This document shows, piece after piece, positions 5,748-14,142 of a DNA stretch of 14,142 bases (position 1 is its first letter; every line of letters starts with the position of its first letter). The position numbers and the translations under genes are program-made. The notes beneath the pieces were generated by a model, which worked only from the letters and a program-made list of their open reading frames with translations, did no database searches and was not told the origin of the DNA. Origin of the DNA: RDXT01 sp033765305 (lineage in GTDB: Bacteria; Bacteroidota; Bacteroidia; J057); assembly GCA_033765305.1 (NCBI GenBank), contig JANRID010000022.1:1-14142 (forward strand). The letters run 5' to 3'.

Positions 5748-7235
5748 GTGTCATCTCCGAATTCTGTTTCCCAGGCTGTTGTAATCGGCGCCGGCATCGG
5801 CGGCATCGCCACGGCCATCCGCCTCCGCCTCAAAGGCTTTGCCGTCACGGTGCTCGAAGCGCACCACAGCCCCGGCGGCAAGCTCACCGAGATCCGCCAG
5901 CAGGGCTACCGCTTCGATGCGGGCCCCTCGCTGTTTACCCTGCCCGAGCTGGTGGACGAGCTCTACCAGCTCGCGGGCCGCGATCCTTCGGCGTATTTCC
6001 GCTACGAGGCCCTGCCGGTGATCACCCGCTACCTCTACCCCGACGGCACCCGCATCGACGCCCACCGCGACCCGGAGGCCTTCGCCGGGGAGATCGAGCG
6101 GCAGACGGGCGAGCCCCGCGCACATGTGCAGGCCCTGCTCGACAAAAGCCGCGAGCTGTACAGCCTGACCTCGCATGTGTTTCTCACCCGCTCCCTCCAC
6201 CGCCTGAGCACCTACCTGCGCCGCGACACCCTGCGCTCGGCCCTGCAGGTGCACAAGCTCGATGCCTTCCGGAGCATGCACCGCGCCAACCGCGCCCGCT
6301 TCCGCGATCCGCGGGTCGTGCAGCTGTTCGACCGCTACGCCACCTACAACGGCTCCGATCCGTATCAGGCGCCGGCTACGCTGAGCATCATTCCGCATCT
6401 GGAGCACAACCTCGGCGCCTATTTCCCTGAAAAAGGCATGTACGACATTACCCTGGGGCTGTTCCAGCTCGCCGAGGAGCTGGGGGTGGAATTCCGCTTC
6501 GCGGCGCCTGCTCTGCGGATCGTGCATGCGCGCGGGCGCGTGCAGGGGGTGGAGACGGCCCAGGCCCTGCTGCCTGCATCCGTGGTGGTGAGCAATGCCG
6601 ACATCGTGCCGACCTACCGCAGGCTCCTGCCGGACCTGCCCGCTCCGGAGCTGACGCTCCGGCAGCCGCGCTCCAGCAGCGCGCTGATCTTCTACTGGGG
6701 CATGCGCCGCACCTGGCCGGAGCTGGAGGTGCACAACATCTTCTTCTCGGCTGATTATCAGGGGGAATTCGAGGCTATCTGGAAACGCAGATCCCTCTCC
6801 GCCGATCCGACGGTGTATGTGTACGTCAGCGCGAAGCGGAATCCGCAGGACGCGCCGCCGGGCTGCGAAAACTGGTTTGTGATGATCAATACGCCTTCGG
6901 ACCAGGGGCAGGACTGGGATGCGCTCATTGCGCAGGCGCGCGCGGACATCCTGCGCAAGCTGGAGCAGCAGCTGGGCGCGCCGGTGGCGCCGCATATCGC
7001 CTGCGAGCAGGTGCTCGACCCCCGCAGCATTGCCCTGCGCACCTCCTCGCACCAGGGCGCGCTCTACGGCAACAGCTCCAACAATCCATTCGCGGCCTTC
7101 CTCCGCCATCCCAATGCAGCCCGGCGGCCCCGCGGGCTGTACTTCACGGGCGGCAGCGTGCATCCCGGCGGCGGCATTCCGCTCTGCCTGCTGTCGGCCC
7201 GCATCACCGCCGAACTCATCCCCGATCCGCGATGA
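5748..7235 (+). CDS. crtD: Carotenoid 3,4-desaturase-like FAD oxidoreductase (CrtI/CrtD family)
   Basis: Predicted membrane-associated FAD-dependent desaturase of carotenoids. The N-terminal dinucleotide-binding motif GAGIGG (14-19) leads to VTVLEAHHSPGGKL and YRFDAGPSLFTLPELVDEL; FATYNGS-like (RYATYNGSDPYQAP) and TGGSVHPGGGIP (467-478) motifs follow, the last being the CrtI-family C-terminal signature. The SALIFYWGM and HNIFFS segments match flavobacterial 1-hydroxycarotenoid 3,4-desaturases (CrtD) better than phytoene desaturase CrtI, as I remember those families. No ATG fits the N-terminus: GTG at 5748 gives MSSPNSVSQ before the FAD motif, and TTG at 5739 is the alternative. It overlaps the acyltransferase by ATGA, so translation is probably coupled. 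Phytoene synthase, cyclase and hydratase genes are not in the window, so the exact substrate is uncertain. Confidence 0.85.
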   Translation: MSSPNSVSQAVVIGAGIGGIATAIRLRLKGFAVTVLEAHHSPGGKLTEIRQQGYRFDAGPSLFTLPELVDELYQLAGRDPSAYFRYEALPVITRYLYPDGTRIDAHRDPEAFAGEIERQTGEPRAHVQALLDKSRELYSLTSHVFLTRSLHRLSTYLRRDTLRSALQVHKLDAFRSMHRANRARFRDPRVVQLFDRYATYNGSDPYQAPATLSIIPHLEHNLGAYFPEKGMYDITLGLFQLAEELGVEFRFAAPALRIVHARGRVQGVETAQALLPASVVVSNADIVPTYRRLLPDLPAPELTLRQPRSSSALIFYWGMRRTWPELEVHNIFFSADYQGEFEAIWKRRSLSADPTVYVYVSAKRNPQDAPPGCENWFVMINTPSDQGQDWDALIAQARADILRKLEQQLGAPVAPHIACEQVLDPRSIALRTSSHQGALYGNSSNNPFAAFLRHPNAARRPRGLYFTGGSVHPGGGIPLCLLSARITAELIPDPR

Positions 7236-7879
7236 TCGAGCCCCGCCATACCCGCCTGGGCCGCTGGTGGTGGGAAACCTTCATCGGCTGGGCCATGCGC
7301 TGGTCCTTCGGATCGGTCTGGTTTGATCCGCAGGTGCAGGCCGATCCGGCGCGCGCGGTGCTCATCCTGGGCAACCACACCTCCTGGTGGGACGGATTCT
7401 GGATCGTCCAGCTCAACCGCCTCCGCTTCCGCAAGCGCTTCCACGTGATGATGCTCGAAAGCGAGCTGCGCAAGCGCCTCACCTTCCGGTCGATCGGCGC
7501 ATTCTCCATCCAGCCCGGAGGCCGGGGCATTCTCCAGTCGCTCGACTATGCGGGCGGCCTGCTCTCCGACCCGCGCAATCTGGTGCTGTTCTTCCCGCAG
7601 GGCCGCATCCATTCGCAGTACGAGCCGGAGATCCGCTTCGAGCCGGGCATCGACCGCATCCTGCGCAAGGCCGGCGGGCCGGTGCAGATCCTGTTTTTCG
7701 CCGCGCTGACGGACTATTTCTCCCGGCCCCGCCCTTCGCTCTTCGTGTATCTCCAGGAATGCCCCGGCAGCGTGCCGCAGGACCGGGCAAGCCTGGAAGC
7801 GGCCTACCGCAGTTTTTATGCGGAATGCCTGCGCCGCCAGCAGGCAAAAGCCCTGCCGGCAGGGCCGGCAGGGCTGTAA
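7232..7879 (+). CDS. PlsC-like lysophospholipid/glycerol acyltransferase family protein
   Basis: A 215-residue acyltransferase of the PlsC/AGPAT superfamily, probably at the inner membrane face. The catalytic HX4D motif is NHTSWWD with His49 and Asp54. Motif III reads FPQGR (121-125) with Gln in place of the usual Glu of FPEG, and EPGI (137-140) fits motif IV. Family members transfer acyl groups to glycerol phosphates or other hydroxylated lipids. The ATG overlaps the crtD stop (ATGA), so the two are probably translationally coupled. This suggests acylation of a hydroxylated or glycosylated carotenoid, by analogy with CruD-type carotenoid acyltransferases, rather than bulk phospholipid synthesis; that is inference. 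The last codons, encoding a PAGPAG stretch, contain a perfect inverted repeat that may terminate yidC on the other strand. The stop is 30 bp from the convergent yidC stop. Confidence 0.83.
   Translation: MIEPRHTRLGRWWWETFIGWAMRWSFGSVWFDPQVQADPARAVLILGNHTSWWDGFWIVQLNRLRFRKRFHVMMLESELRKRLTFRSIGAFSIQPGGRGILQSLDYAGGLLSDPRNLVLFFPQGRIHSQYEPEIRFEPGIDRILRKAGGPVQILFFAALTDYFSRPRPSLFVYLQECPGSVPQDRASLEAAYRSFYAECLRRQQAKALPAGPAGL
7840..7875 (-). terminator. Probable yidC terminator embedded in the acyltransferase 3' end
   Basis: AGCCCTGCCGGC (7849-7860) and GCCGGCAGGGCT (7864-7875) form a perfect 12-bp stem with a 3-nt loop. Read on the minus strand the stem is followed by a short T-run (four Ts counting the stem end, then GCC), 35 nt past the yidC stop. 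The plus strand has no T-run after it. The short tail keeps confidence moderate. Confidence 0.55.
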
Positions 7880-7909
7880 CGCAATCTGGCAGATGCCGGA
7901 ACCGGCTGC

Positions 7910-9808
7910 TTATTTTCCGCTTCTGCGCCCGCGGCGGTTGGGGGCCGCCTGCTGCTGGCGCATGCGCATGAGCTCCTGCTGCTTTTTCTGCTGGGATTCC
8001 AGCCAGCCTTCGAGGCGCCCTTTGGGTGCAGCGCCGCCCTTGCCGGCTGCGGCTGCGGCTTTTTTGAGCGTCTGCTGCTTGGCCCGCATGCCGGCCAGCA
8101 GCTTGTCGTCGCTGATGAAGAGCTTGATGATCCAGTTCTGGAGCATGCTCAGGATGTTCGACATGAAGTAGTACAGGCTCAGGCCCGCCGAGTAGCTGTT
8201 GAGGAAAAACAGCAGGAAGAAGGGCATGATGTACGAAATCGTCTTGAACTGGGCCGTGGCTGCCGTGGTGGGCTGCGACTGCTGCTGGAAATAGGTATAG
8301 ACGAAGGTCGAGATCGCCATCAGGATCGTGAAGAGGCTCACGTGGCTGCCGTAGGCCGGGATCGTAAAGGGCAGATCCAGAATCGAGTCGTAGGTGGAGA
8401 GGTCATGCGCCCAGAGGAAAGACTGCTGGCGCAGCTCCACCGACTGCGGGAAGAAGAAGAAGAGCGCGATGAGGAAGGGGTAGGAAATAAGCAGGGGCAG
8501 ACAGCCGCCGAAGGGGCTGGCACCGTATTCCCGGTACATGCCCATTTTGACCACGCTGGCCTGCTGCGGGTTGTCCTTGTGCTTTTCATCCACGGCTTTC
8601 ACCTCCGGCAGGCCGTTGACGATGCGCATTTTGGCCATCGAAATATAGCTCATGTAGGAAAGCGGCAGCATCAGCAGGCGGATGAGCACCGCCAGGATGA
8701 TGATGATGACCCCGTAGTTGGGGACATACTGCTCCAGGAATTTAAAGACGTAGGTCGTGCCCTTGTTGATCCACGCGACGAAGGACCATCCGAGGTCCAT
8801 CTGGTCCTCCAGATCCTGCTTATAGGAGCGCAGCGTGGTAAATTCATTGGGCCCCAGGTACATGCGGTACTTGCTGGCCACCGTCTGGGCGCGCGGCAGG
8901 TCCACGGTCAGCTGGGACTCCATGTAGCGGTTGACCCGGTCGGTCTGGGGCGTGCTCATCGCGATGGAGCCGGTGCGGAAATCCTGATCGGCCATCAGGA
9001 TGTGGCTGAAGAACTGGCTTTTATAGGAGACCCACTTCAGCTGGGCGGCGAGTTTTTTGCGCTGGGTCTCGTCGTTCTCCTTCAGTTTTTCCACATCGTC
9101 GCCCACGCGGTAGGCGATGGTGGTTTTCTGGCGCATGTTCTGGAGCGCCATTTCGGTCTTGGGCAGGTTGGAGATCCAGATCAGGTCGTAGGCAGGCGCA
9201 GCGCCGAGGGCATTGCCGAGGCCGTGCATGCGGATCTCGTAGCGGAGATCGTAGGTATTTCCGGTGAAGAAATAGATCTGCTCCAGGTAGCGGTCCGCAT
9301 CGAGCGGGATTTTGAGCGAGAGGCTGTCCACCGCATCGCCGCTGAGGGCGATTTCGGTTTTGGAGGGGGTAAAGGTCAGCTCGCTGCTGCGGATCGCCCG
9401 GTTGTTGAAGGGAAACTCGAAGTAGAAGGCATTGGCGGGATCCGGCGCCACGATGGGCAGCGGCAGCGAATCGAAGGTCTGATATTCATTCAGATAAGCC
9501 TCCCGGATGGTGCCGCCGCGCGTATCGATGCGCAGGGTGAGCTTATCGGTTCTGACCGTCACGGTATCGGATGCGCCGGTAGCAGCGGGGTAGAGGTCGC
9601 TGTACTTGTCCTGGAGTTCGCGCTGGCGCAGCGAATCGGGCACGGCGGGCTGGCCTGCGGCCTGCGGCTGCTGGCTGTCCTGCAGTACGAGCGTCGTATC
9701 GGCGGGCTGCTGCGGCTGAGGCTCCGGAGGCTTGGGCGCGAAGAAGTAAAAATACCCCATCAGCAGCGCGGTCATCAGGAGCAGTCCGATCAAAGAATTT
9801 CTATCCAT
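7910..9808 (-). CDS. yidC: Membrane protein insertase YidC
   Basis: Inserts and folds inner-membrane proteins, alone or with SecYEG. At 632 residues it is the long Gram-negative form. An N-terminal membrane anchor (6-24) is followed by a Pro/Gln-rich linker and a large periplasmic domain (about 75-335). The conserved insertase core spans about 340-565, with hydrophobic segments near 362-385, 435-454, 489-507 and 523-560. Arg377 in VLIRLLMLPLSY is the expected hydrophilic-groove arginine. The cytoplasmic tail (565-632) is rich in Lys, Arg and Gln, consistent with ribosome contact. The ATG at 9808 begins MDRNSLIG, typical of the Bacteroidota protein. It lies 51 nt downstream of pyrG on the same strand, an arrangement I recall as common in Bacteroidota, and is probably co-transcribed with it. 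I see no strong ribosome binding site. Confidence 0.95.
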   Translation of the reverse strand: MDRNSLIGLLLMTALLMGYFYFFAPKPPEPQPQQPADTTLVLQDSQQPQAAGQPAVPDSLRQRELQDKYSDLYPAATGASDTVTVRTDKLTLRIDTRGGTIREAYLNEYQTFDSLPLPIVAPDPANAFYFEFPFNNRAIRSSELTFTPSKTEIALSGDAVDSLSLKIPLDADRYLEQIYFFTGNTYDLRYEIRMHGLGNALGAAPAYDLIWISNLPKTEMALQNMRQKTTIAYRVGDDVEKLKENDETQRKKLAAQLKWVSYKSQFFSHILMADQDFRTGSIAMSTPQTDRVNRYMESQLTVDLPRAQTVASKYRMYLGPNEFTTLRSYKQDLEDQMDLGWSFVAWINKGTTYVFKFLEQYVPNYGVIIIILAVLIRLLMLPLSYMSYISMAKMRIVNGLPEVKAVDEKHKDNPQQASVVKMGMYREYGASPFGGCLPLLISYPFLIALFFFFPQSVELRQQSFLWAHDLSTYDSILDLPFTIPAYGSHVSLFTILMAISTFVYTYFQQQSQPTTAATAQFKTISYIMPFFLLFFLNSYSAGLSLYYFMSNILSMLQNWIIKLFISDDKLLAGMRAKQQTLKKAAAAAGKGGAAPKGRLEGWLESQQKKQQELMRMRQQQAAPNRRGRRSGK

Positions 9809-9859
9809 AAGGTCTTGCGGGAGGTCGATTCCCGGTTAGTCGTCGAAGGAGGGACAATA

Positions 9860-11506
<1,647 letters not shown>

Positions 11507-11530
11507 CCGCTTGTACGCAAGGAAACCGCA

Positions 11531-11562
11531 CAAAAGTACGTCGCAAAGTCGGGATTATGAAA
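11531..11562 (-). promoter_or_regulatory. Candidate Bacteroidota-type promoter for pyrG-yidC
   Basis: On the minus strand TACTTTTG (complement of 11531-11538) matches the -7 consensus TAnnTTTG exactly, with TTTC (complement of 11559-11562) 20 bp upstream as a near -33 TTTG element. It lies about 24 bp before the pyrG ATG at 11506, implying a very short leader. Confidence 0.5.
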
Positions 11563-11588
11563 TGCCCGCCCGCCGGTGCACGGGATTT

Positions 11589-11600
11589 CCTGCATGCAGG
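11589..11600. other. 12-bp perfect palindrome in the divergent pyrG spacer
   Basis: CCTGCATGCAGG is perfectly self-complementary and sits between the two divergent genes, upstream of the pyrG promoter candidate. It could be an operator, but a single short palindrome in GC-rich DNA can arise by chance. Confidence 0.3.
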
Positions 11601-11689
11601 GCGCAGCAGAGCCGTTGCAGGGTTTCGTCAATCCTGCCGCATCCTTACACGGCCCGGCAGCAGGCCGTCATATATTTCCAGGAATCGAT

Positions 11690-11720
11690 TTTCCAATTAT
11701 TCGGACCAGATCTAAGTTGG
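11690..11720 (+). promoter_or_regulatory. Candidate promoter for the secreted-protein gene
   Basis: TTTC at 11690-11693 and TAAGTTGG at 11713-11720 are 19 bp apart, close to the Bacteroidota -33/-7 pattern with one mismatch in each element. It lies 33 bp before the ATG at 11754. Confidence 0.35.
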
Positions 11721-11753
11721 GGCATCGTTCAGCGCCTGTAATCCAGCAGATCC

Positions 11754-12254
11754 ATGAGACAGCTATTTACCCTGATGATGCTCCCCGGCCTGATGTTCTC
11801 GCAGAATGCGATGTTCATTCCCTTTGGCCAGACCCGAAGCGACGTGCTGGCCCACCTGTCCACCCGCGACTACGCCCGCCATGCCGCCGCCGAGACCGAT
11901 ACCCTGATCAACCCGGTCTCCGCCCGGCAGACTGTGCAGTATTTCTTCCGCCGGGATGTGCTCTACGCGATCGAGGATGCGCGCACCTTCCCCACCGCCA
12001 AGGAGGCCCAGAAGGCGGTGGAGTCCTGCCTGGCCTACATGGGCCGGGCCGACCTGAAGGTCAAGAGCCTGGAAGATCTGGACGGAGCGGCGCATTACGG
12101 ATCGGTGGAAGAGGACCGGGTGGTGGAGCTGATCGTCCGGTACGGCCGCCGCAAGGGCGAGCCTTCGCTGGTGCGGCTCAGCGCCCGCAGCCGCCTGTAC
12201 GGCCCGCGCATGGATACCGAAGCCCTGGCCGAGCGCCTCAACCACCGGAATTAG
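11754..12254 (+). CDS. Small predicted secreted protein, unknown function
   Basis: I do not recognise this 166-residue protein. The N-terminus MRQLFTLMMLPGLMFSQNA has a short charged start, a hydrophobic run and a plausible signal peptidase I site near residues 16-19, so export across the inner membrane is likely. The mature part is highly charged and mixed alpha/beta in character. It includes FIPFGQTRSDVLAHL (21-35), QTVQYFFRRDVLYAIEDAR (59-77) and a likely helix AKEAQKAVESCLAYM. The first of these recalls the opening of small periplasmic proteins that begin with a short helix after a strand, but I cannot name a family. It stands alone on the plus strand, divergent from pyrG, and its last 17 nt overlap the 3' end of the convergent PAP2 gene. 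No lipobox is present. Confidence 0.7.
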   Translation: MRQLFTLMMLPGLMFSQNAMFIPFGQTRSDVLAHLSTRDYARHAAAETDTLINPVSARQTVQYFFRRDVLYAIEDARTFPTAKEAQKAVESCLAYMGRADLKVKSLEDLDGAAHYGSVEEDRVVELIVRYGRRKGEPSLVRLSARSRLYGPRMDTEALAERLNHRN

Positions 12255-12834
12255 CGCCTGCCGGCGCCAGGCCCAGCTTCCGGGCGGCCCAGCGGTGGGC
12301 ATGGCCCGTCAGCGCCGCGCTCAGCAGGCCGATGGCGGCTCCGGCCATCACGTCGCCGGGATAATGCGCCCCCAGATACACCCGGCTCCAGGCCACCAGC
12401 AGGGCCGCCGCATAGGCTGCCAGGACCAGCGCGCGCACCCGGATCCGCCCGGAGATCCAGGCCGCCAGCGCGAAAAAATTCGCCGCATGCGAGCTGGCGA
12501 AGCCGTAGGCGCCGCCGCATGTGCCGTTCACCGTATGCACCTCGAAGGGCAGGCCGGCCTCGGGCCGGCAGGGGCGGTAGCGCGCTGCCCAGGGCTTGAG
12601 CAGCCCCGATGCCGCCTGGTCGCTCAGGGTGATGAGCACCGCAGCCGCCGCGAGCGCCAGGGCCAGCCCGCGCGGGCCTTCGCGCCGCCAGATCCAGCAG
12701 GCCAGCAGCGCATACACCGGAATCCAGAGCGCCTTGCTGCTGAGGCCCGCCATCACGGGGTCCAGCCACGGCAGATGCGCGCCGTTGATCAGGCGGAAAA
12801 GCTGCACATCCCAGGCTTCGAGCAGGCCGGTCAT
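12238..12834 (-). CDS. PAP2-family membrane phosphatase, SSH variant
   Basis: A 198-residue integral membrane protein of the type 2 phosphatidic acid phosphatase superfamily, expected to remove phosphate from a lipid or isoprenoid phosphate at the outer face of the inner membrane. The three family motifs are present: KPWAARYRP (80-88, Lys80 and Arg87), ASSHAAN (113-119, Ser115 and His116 in place of PSGH) and SRVYLGAHYPGD (150-161, Arg151, His157, Asp161). Hydrophobic segments flank them, near 36-48, 56-70, 118-128, 134-148 and 162-176. The SSH form is one I recall from other Bacteroidota members. The ATG at 12834 overlaps the stop of the upstream PAP2 gene (ATGA); the frame is open further upstream, but that part is a shadow of the neighbour. 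Substrate candidates are undecaprenyl diphosphate and phosphatidylglycerol phosphate. Confidence 0.85.
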   Translation of the reverse strand: MTGLLEAWDVQLFRLINGAHLPWLDPVMAGLSSKALWIPVYALLACWIWRREGPRGLALALAAAAVLITLSDQAASGLLKPWAARYRPCRPEAGLPFEVHTVNGTCGGAYGFASSHAANFFALAAWISGRIRVRALVLAAYAAALLVAWSRVYLGAHYPGDVMAGAAIGLLSAALTGHAHRWAARKLGLAPAGANSGG

Positions 12835-13550
12835 GGGGCAGGCATATAATAGGTGCGGTACAGATTGAGGAATGCGGCCAGCAGGCAGGCGGCGCCGAGG
12901 AGATAGAGGAAGATTTCCTGGCGCCGGAGGGCCTGCGGCGGGCGTGCCGCCGCGCGGCGGCGGAGCCAGGGGCGGTACCACTGAAGGCCGGCCAGCGCCA
13001 GCAGCAGGCCCAGCAGGGCCCCGGCCAGCACATCGCCCGGAAAATGCACCCCCAGGTACACCCGCGTGTAGCCGAGCACCCCCGCCAGCAGCCCGCACAG
13101 CAGGGCCCAGCCGGGACGCAGCTCCGCTGCCAGCAGCGCCAGGGCGGCGACTGCCGCCGTGCTGTGGCCGGAGGGAAAGGCGTACATCCGCTCGCGCCCC
13201 AGGCTGATCCAGTGTACGGCTTCGCGGCCCTCGAACACCCGGATGGGCCGGCTCCAGTCCGGAAAGACCTCGAACTTCAGCACCCGCACCAGCGCCGCGA
13301 CCAGCAGCATGACCAGCAGCAGGTTCCAGGCGCGGCCCGGCTCCCGCCGGATCAGCCGCAGCCCCACGAGCGAGCCCAGCAGCAGCCCGTCGCCGGCATG
13401 GGTCAGATGCGGCATGAGCGCATCCAGCGCCGGCGTATGCAGCCGGTTCAGAATCAGGAAGCTCTGCTCGTATCCCTCCGCCAGCAGCAGCCCCAGCATG
13501 GGAAGCCCCGCCAGGCTCCAGCCCAGCACAAACAGCCCCAGCTGCCGCAT
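12831..13550 (-). CDS. PAP2-family membrane phosphatase, PSGH form
   Basis: A 239-residue multi-spanning membrane protein of the PAP2 superfamily. Motif 1 is stretched, K-x8-RP in KFEVFPDWSRP (Lys92, Arg101), instead of the standard K-x6-RP. Motif 2 is PSGH (126-129, catalytic His129). Motif 3 is TRVYLGVHFPGD (162-173, Arg163, His169, Asp173), with Thr in place of Ser. After the catalytic core a basic stretch leads to a further hydrophobic segment (about 212-230) not present in its neighbour. I chose the ATG at 13550 (MRQLGLFVLG) since it places a membrane segment right at the N-terminus; a GTG at 13571 would add seven residues. It begins 54 nt after the lipoprotein stop and ends in an ATGA overlap with the second PAP2 gene, so the two are probably co-translated. 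Both may act on polyprenyl or glycerophospholipid phosphates. Confidence 0.85.
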   Translation of the reverse strand: MRQLGLFVLGWSLAGLPMLGLLLAEGYEQSFLILNRLHTPALDALMPHLTHAGDGLLLGSLVGLRLIRREPGRAWNLLLVMLLVAALVRVLKFEVFPDWSRPIRVFEGREAVHWISLGRERMYAFPSGHSTAAVAALALLAAELRPGWALLCGLLAGVLGYTRVYLGVHFPGDVLAGALLGLLLALAGLQWYRPWLRRRAAARPPQALRRQEIFLYLLGAACLLAAFLNLYRTYYMPAP

Positions 13551-13604
13551 CGGTAATTCGGTCCGGTTCACAGGTGCGAAACTAGATGCCCGAAGGGGGA
13601 AATC

Positions 13605-14114
13605 CTAGAAGTCGGAGTCGTCGAACCAATAGTAGGCCCGCCAGGCTTCGTCCGGCGCCAGGCGGCGCAGCCGCAGCCGCGCCCGCCCCGACCCTGCCAG
13701 CACGGTCTGCTCGTCCTGGGTAATGGTCAGATTGAAGTTGCGGACAATCACACCCTCCAGCACCGTCGTGTCCAGCTGGGTGTAGTAGTTCCAGTCCAGC
13801 ACGATCTGCTGCACCGAGGTGAAAAGCCGGTACGAAATCGCGAGCTCTGTGTCGCGGTCCCAGCGGATGGTCTGCCCCAGATCCGGATCGTAGTACTCGA
13901 AGGTGAAATCGCTCGTGAACAGCCGCCCGTACAGGGTGGTATCCCGCAGCTCGTAGGCATTTTTGAACAGCTGAAAATACCCGTCCACCGACCGGGGGTC
14001 GCCCAGCAGGTTGACGTTCGCCAGCCCGTCGGGGTCGTACACCGGCGCAAACGGATTGCAGGCGCCGCAAAGCCCCAGCGCAAGCACATATCCAGCCCAC
14101 CTACGGAATCGCAT
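13605..14114 (-). CDS. Putative lipoprotein with NTF2-like domain
   Basis: I do not recognise a named family. The 169-residue product starts MRFRRWAGYVLALGL, a basic then hydrophobic lipoprotein-type signal. Cys19 in CGACNPF is the best lipidation site, although -3 is Cys rather than Leu; Cys16 is the alternative. The region after it, GYFQLFKNAYELRDTTLYGRL with FTSDFTFEYYDPD, then paired strands ending in WRAYYWFDD, resembles the NTF2/SnoaL-like cone fold; this is a pattern judgement only. The ATG at 14114 gives a proper signal; a TTG at 14138 and an open frame to the window edge mean a longer product cannot be excluded. It is the first visible gene of a minus-strand cluster with the two PAP2 genes, 54 nt apart, hinting at a cell-envelope role. 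Confidence 0.68.
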   Translation of the reverse strand: MRFRRWAGYVLALGLCGACNPFAPVYDPDGLANVNLLGDPRSVDGYFQLFKNAYELRDTTLYGRLFTSDFTFEYYDPDLGQTIRWDRDTELAISYRLFTSVQQIVLDWNYYTQLDTTVLEGVIVRNFNLTITQDEQTVLAGSGRARLRLRRLAPDEAWRAYYWFDDSDF

Positions 14115-14142
14115 ACGGCAAGATCGGATTTTTTTCAATACC

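Noticed and set aside
4388..6430. Long plus-strand frame across the reductase, TauE and crtD genes
   Set aside because: It is out of frame with three well-supported genes and its product is Arg/Pro/Gly-rich noise.
12835..13098. Long N-terminus for the SSH-type PAP2 protein
   Set aside because: The extra residues lie in a different frame over the neighbouring PAP2 gene and are Gly/Pro/Arg-rich. The ATG at 12834 fits the family and overlaps the upstream stop.

Overview
This GC-rich window most likely comes from a Bacteroidota chromosome, perhaps a high-GC member of the Saprospiria/Lewinella type (the class-level placement is inference). The evidence is a DUF4301 protein, a Bacteroidota-type xylulokinase, the pyrG-yidC pair with a long extracytoplasmic YidC domain, a flavobacterial-type carotenoid 3,4-desaturase, start codons without clear Shine-Dalgarno sequences, and promoter candidates of the TTTG / TAnnTTTG kind. 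No tRNA, rRNA, CRISPR array, transposase or phage gene is visible.

Layout. Positions 1-702 carry no gene but are full of repeats. Positions 1-297 hold an array of about 14 dyad-symmetric units whose centres fall every 21-22 bp. Positions 311-617 hold a second mosaic of CAAGTCGGAAGACT boxes and CCTTGCG-rich boxes. Next comes a plus-strand sugar-kinase / DUF4301 pair (703-3779) closed by a strong intrinsic terminator. A second plus-strand cluster (3924-7879) encodes a Kv-beta-like aldo/keto reductase, a TauE/SafE permease, a CrtD-type carotenoid desaturase and a PlsC-type acyltransferase, with short gaps and one ATGA overlap. It converges on a minus-strand pair, pyrG then yidC (11506 to 7910).

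A divergent spacer of about 250 bp separates pyrG from a small predicted secreted protein (11754-12254, plus). That gene overlaps tail-to-tail with a minus-strand cluster: a putative NTF2-like lipoprotein, then two PAP2-family membrane phosphatases joined by an ATGA overlap.

How the genes fit together. XylB phosphorylates a pentulose for the pentose phosphate pathway; DUF4301 has no assigned role but shows features suggestive of a nucleotidyltransferase. CrtD and the coupled acyltransferase suggest a modified, possibly acylated, carotenoid in the membrane. PyrG and YidC are housekeeping (CTP synthesis, membrane protein insertion). The PAP2 pair probably dephosphorylates lipid phosphates such as undecaprenyl or phosphatidyl phosphates. 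The most unusual element is the helically phased dyad array at the left edge, which may continue beyond the window.
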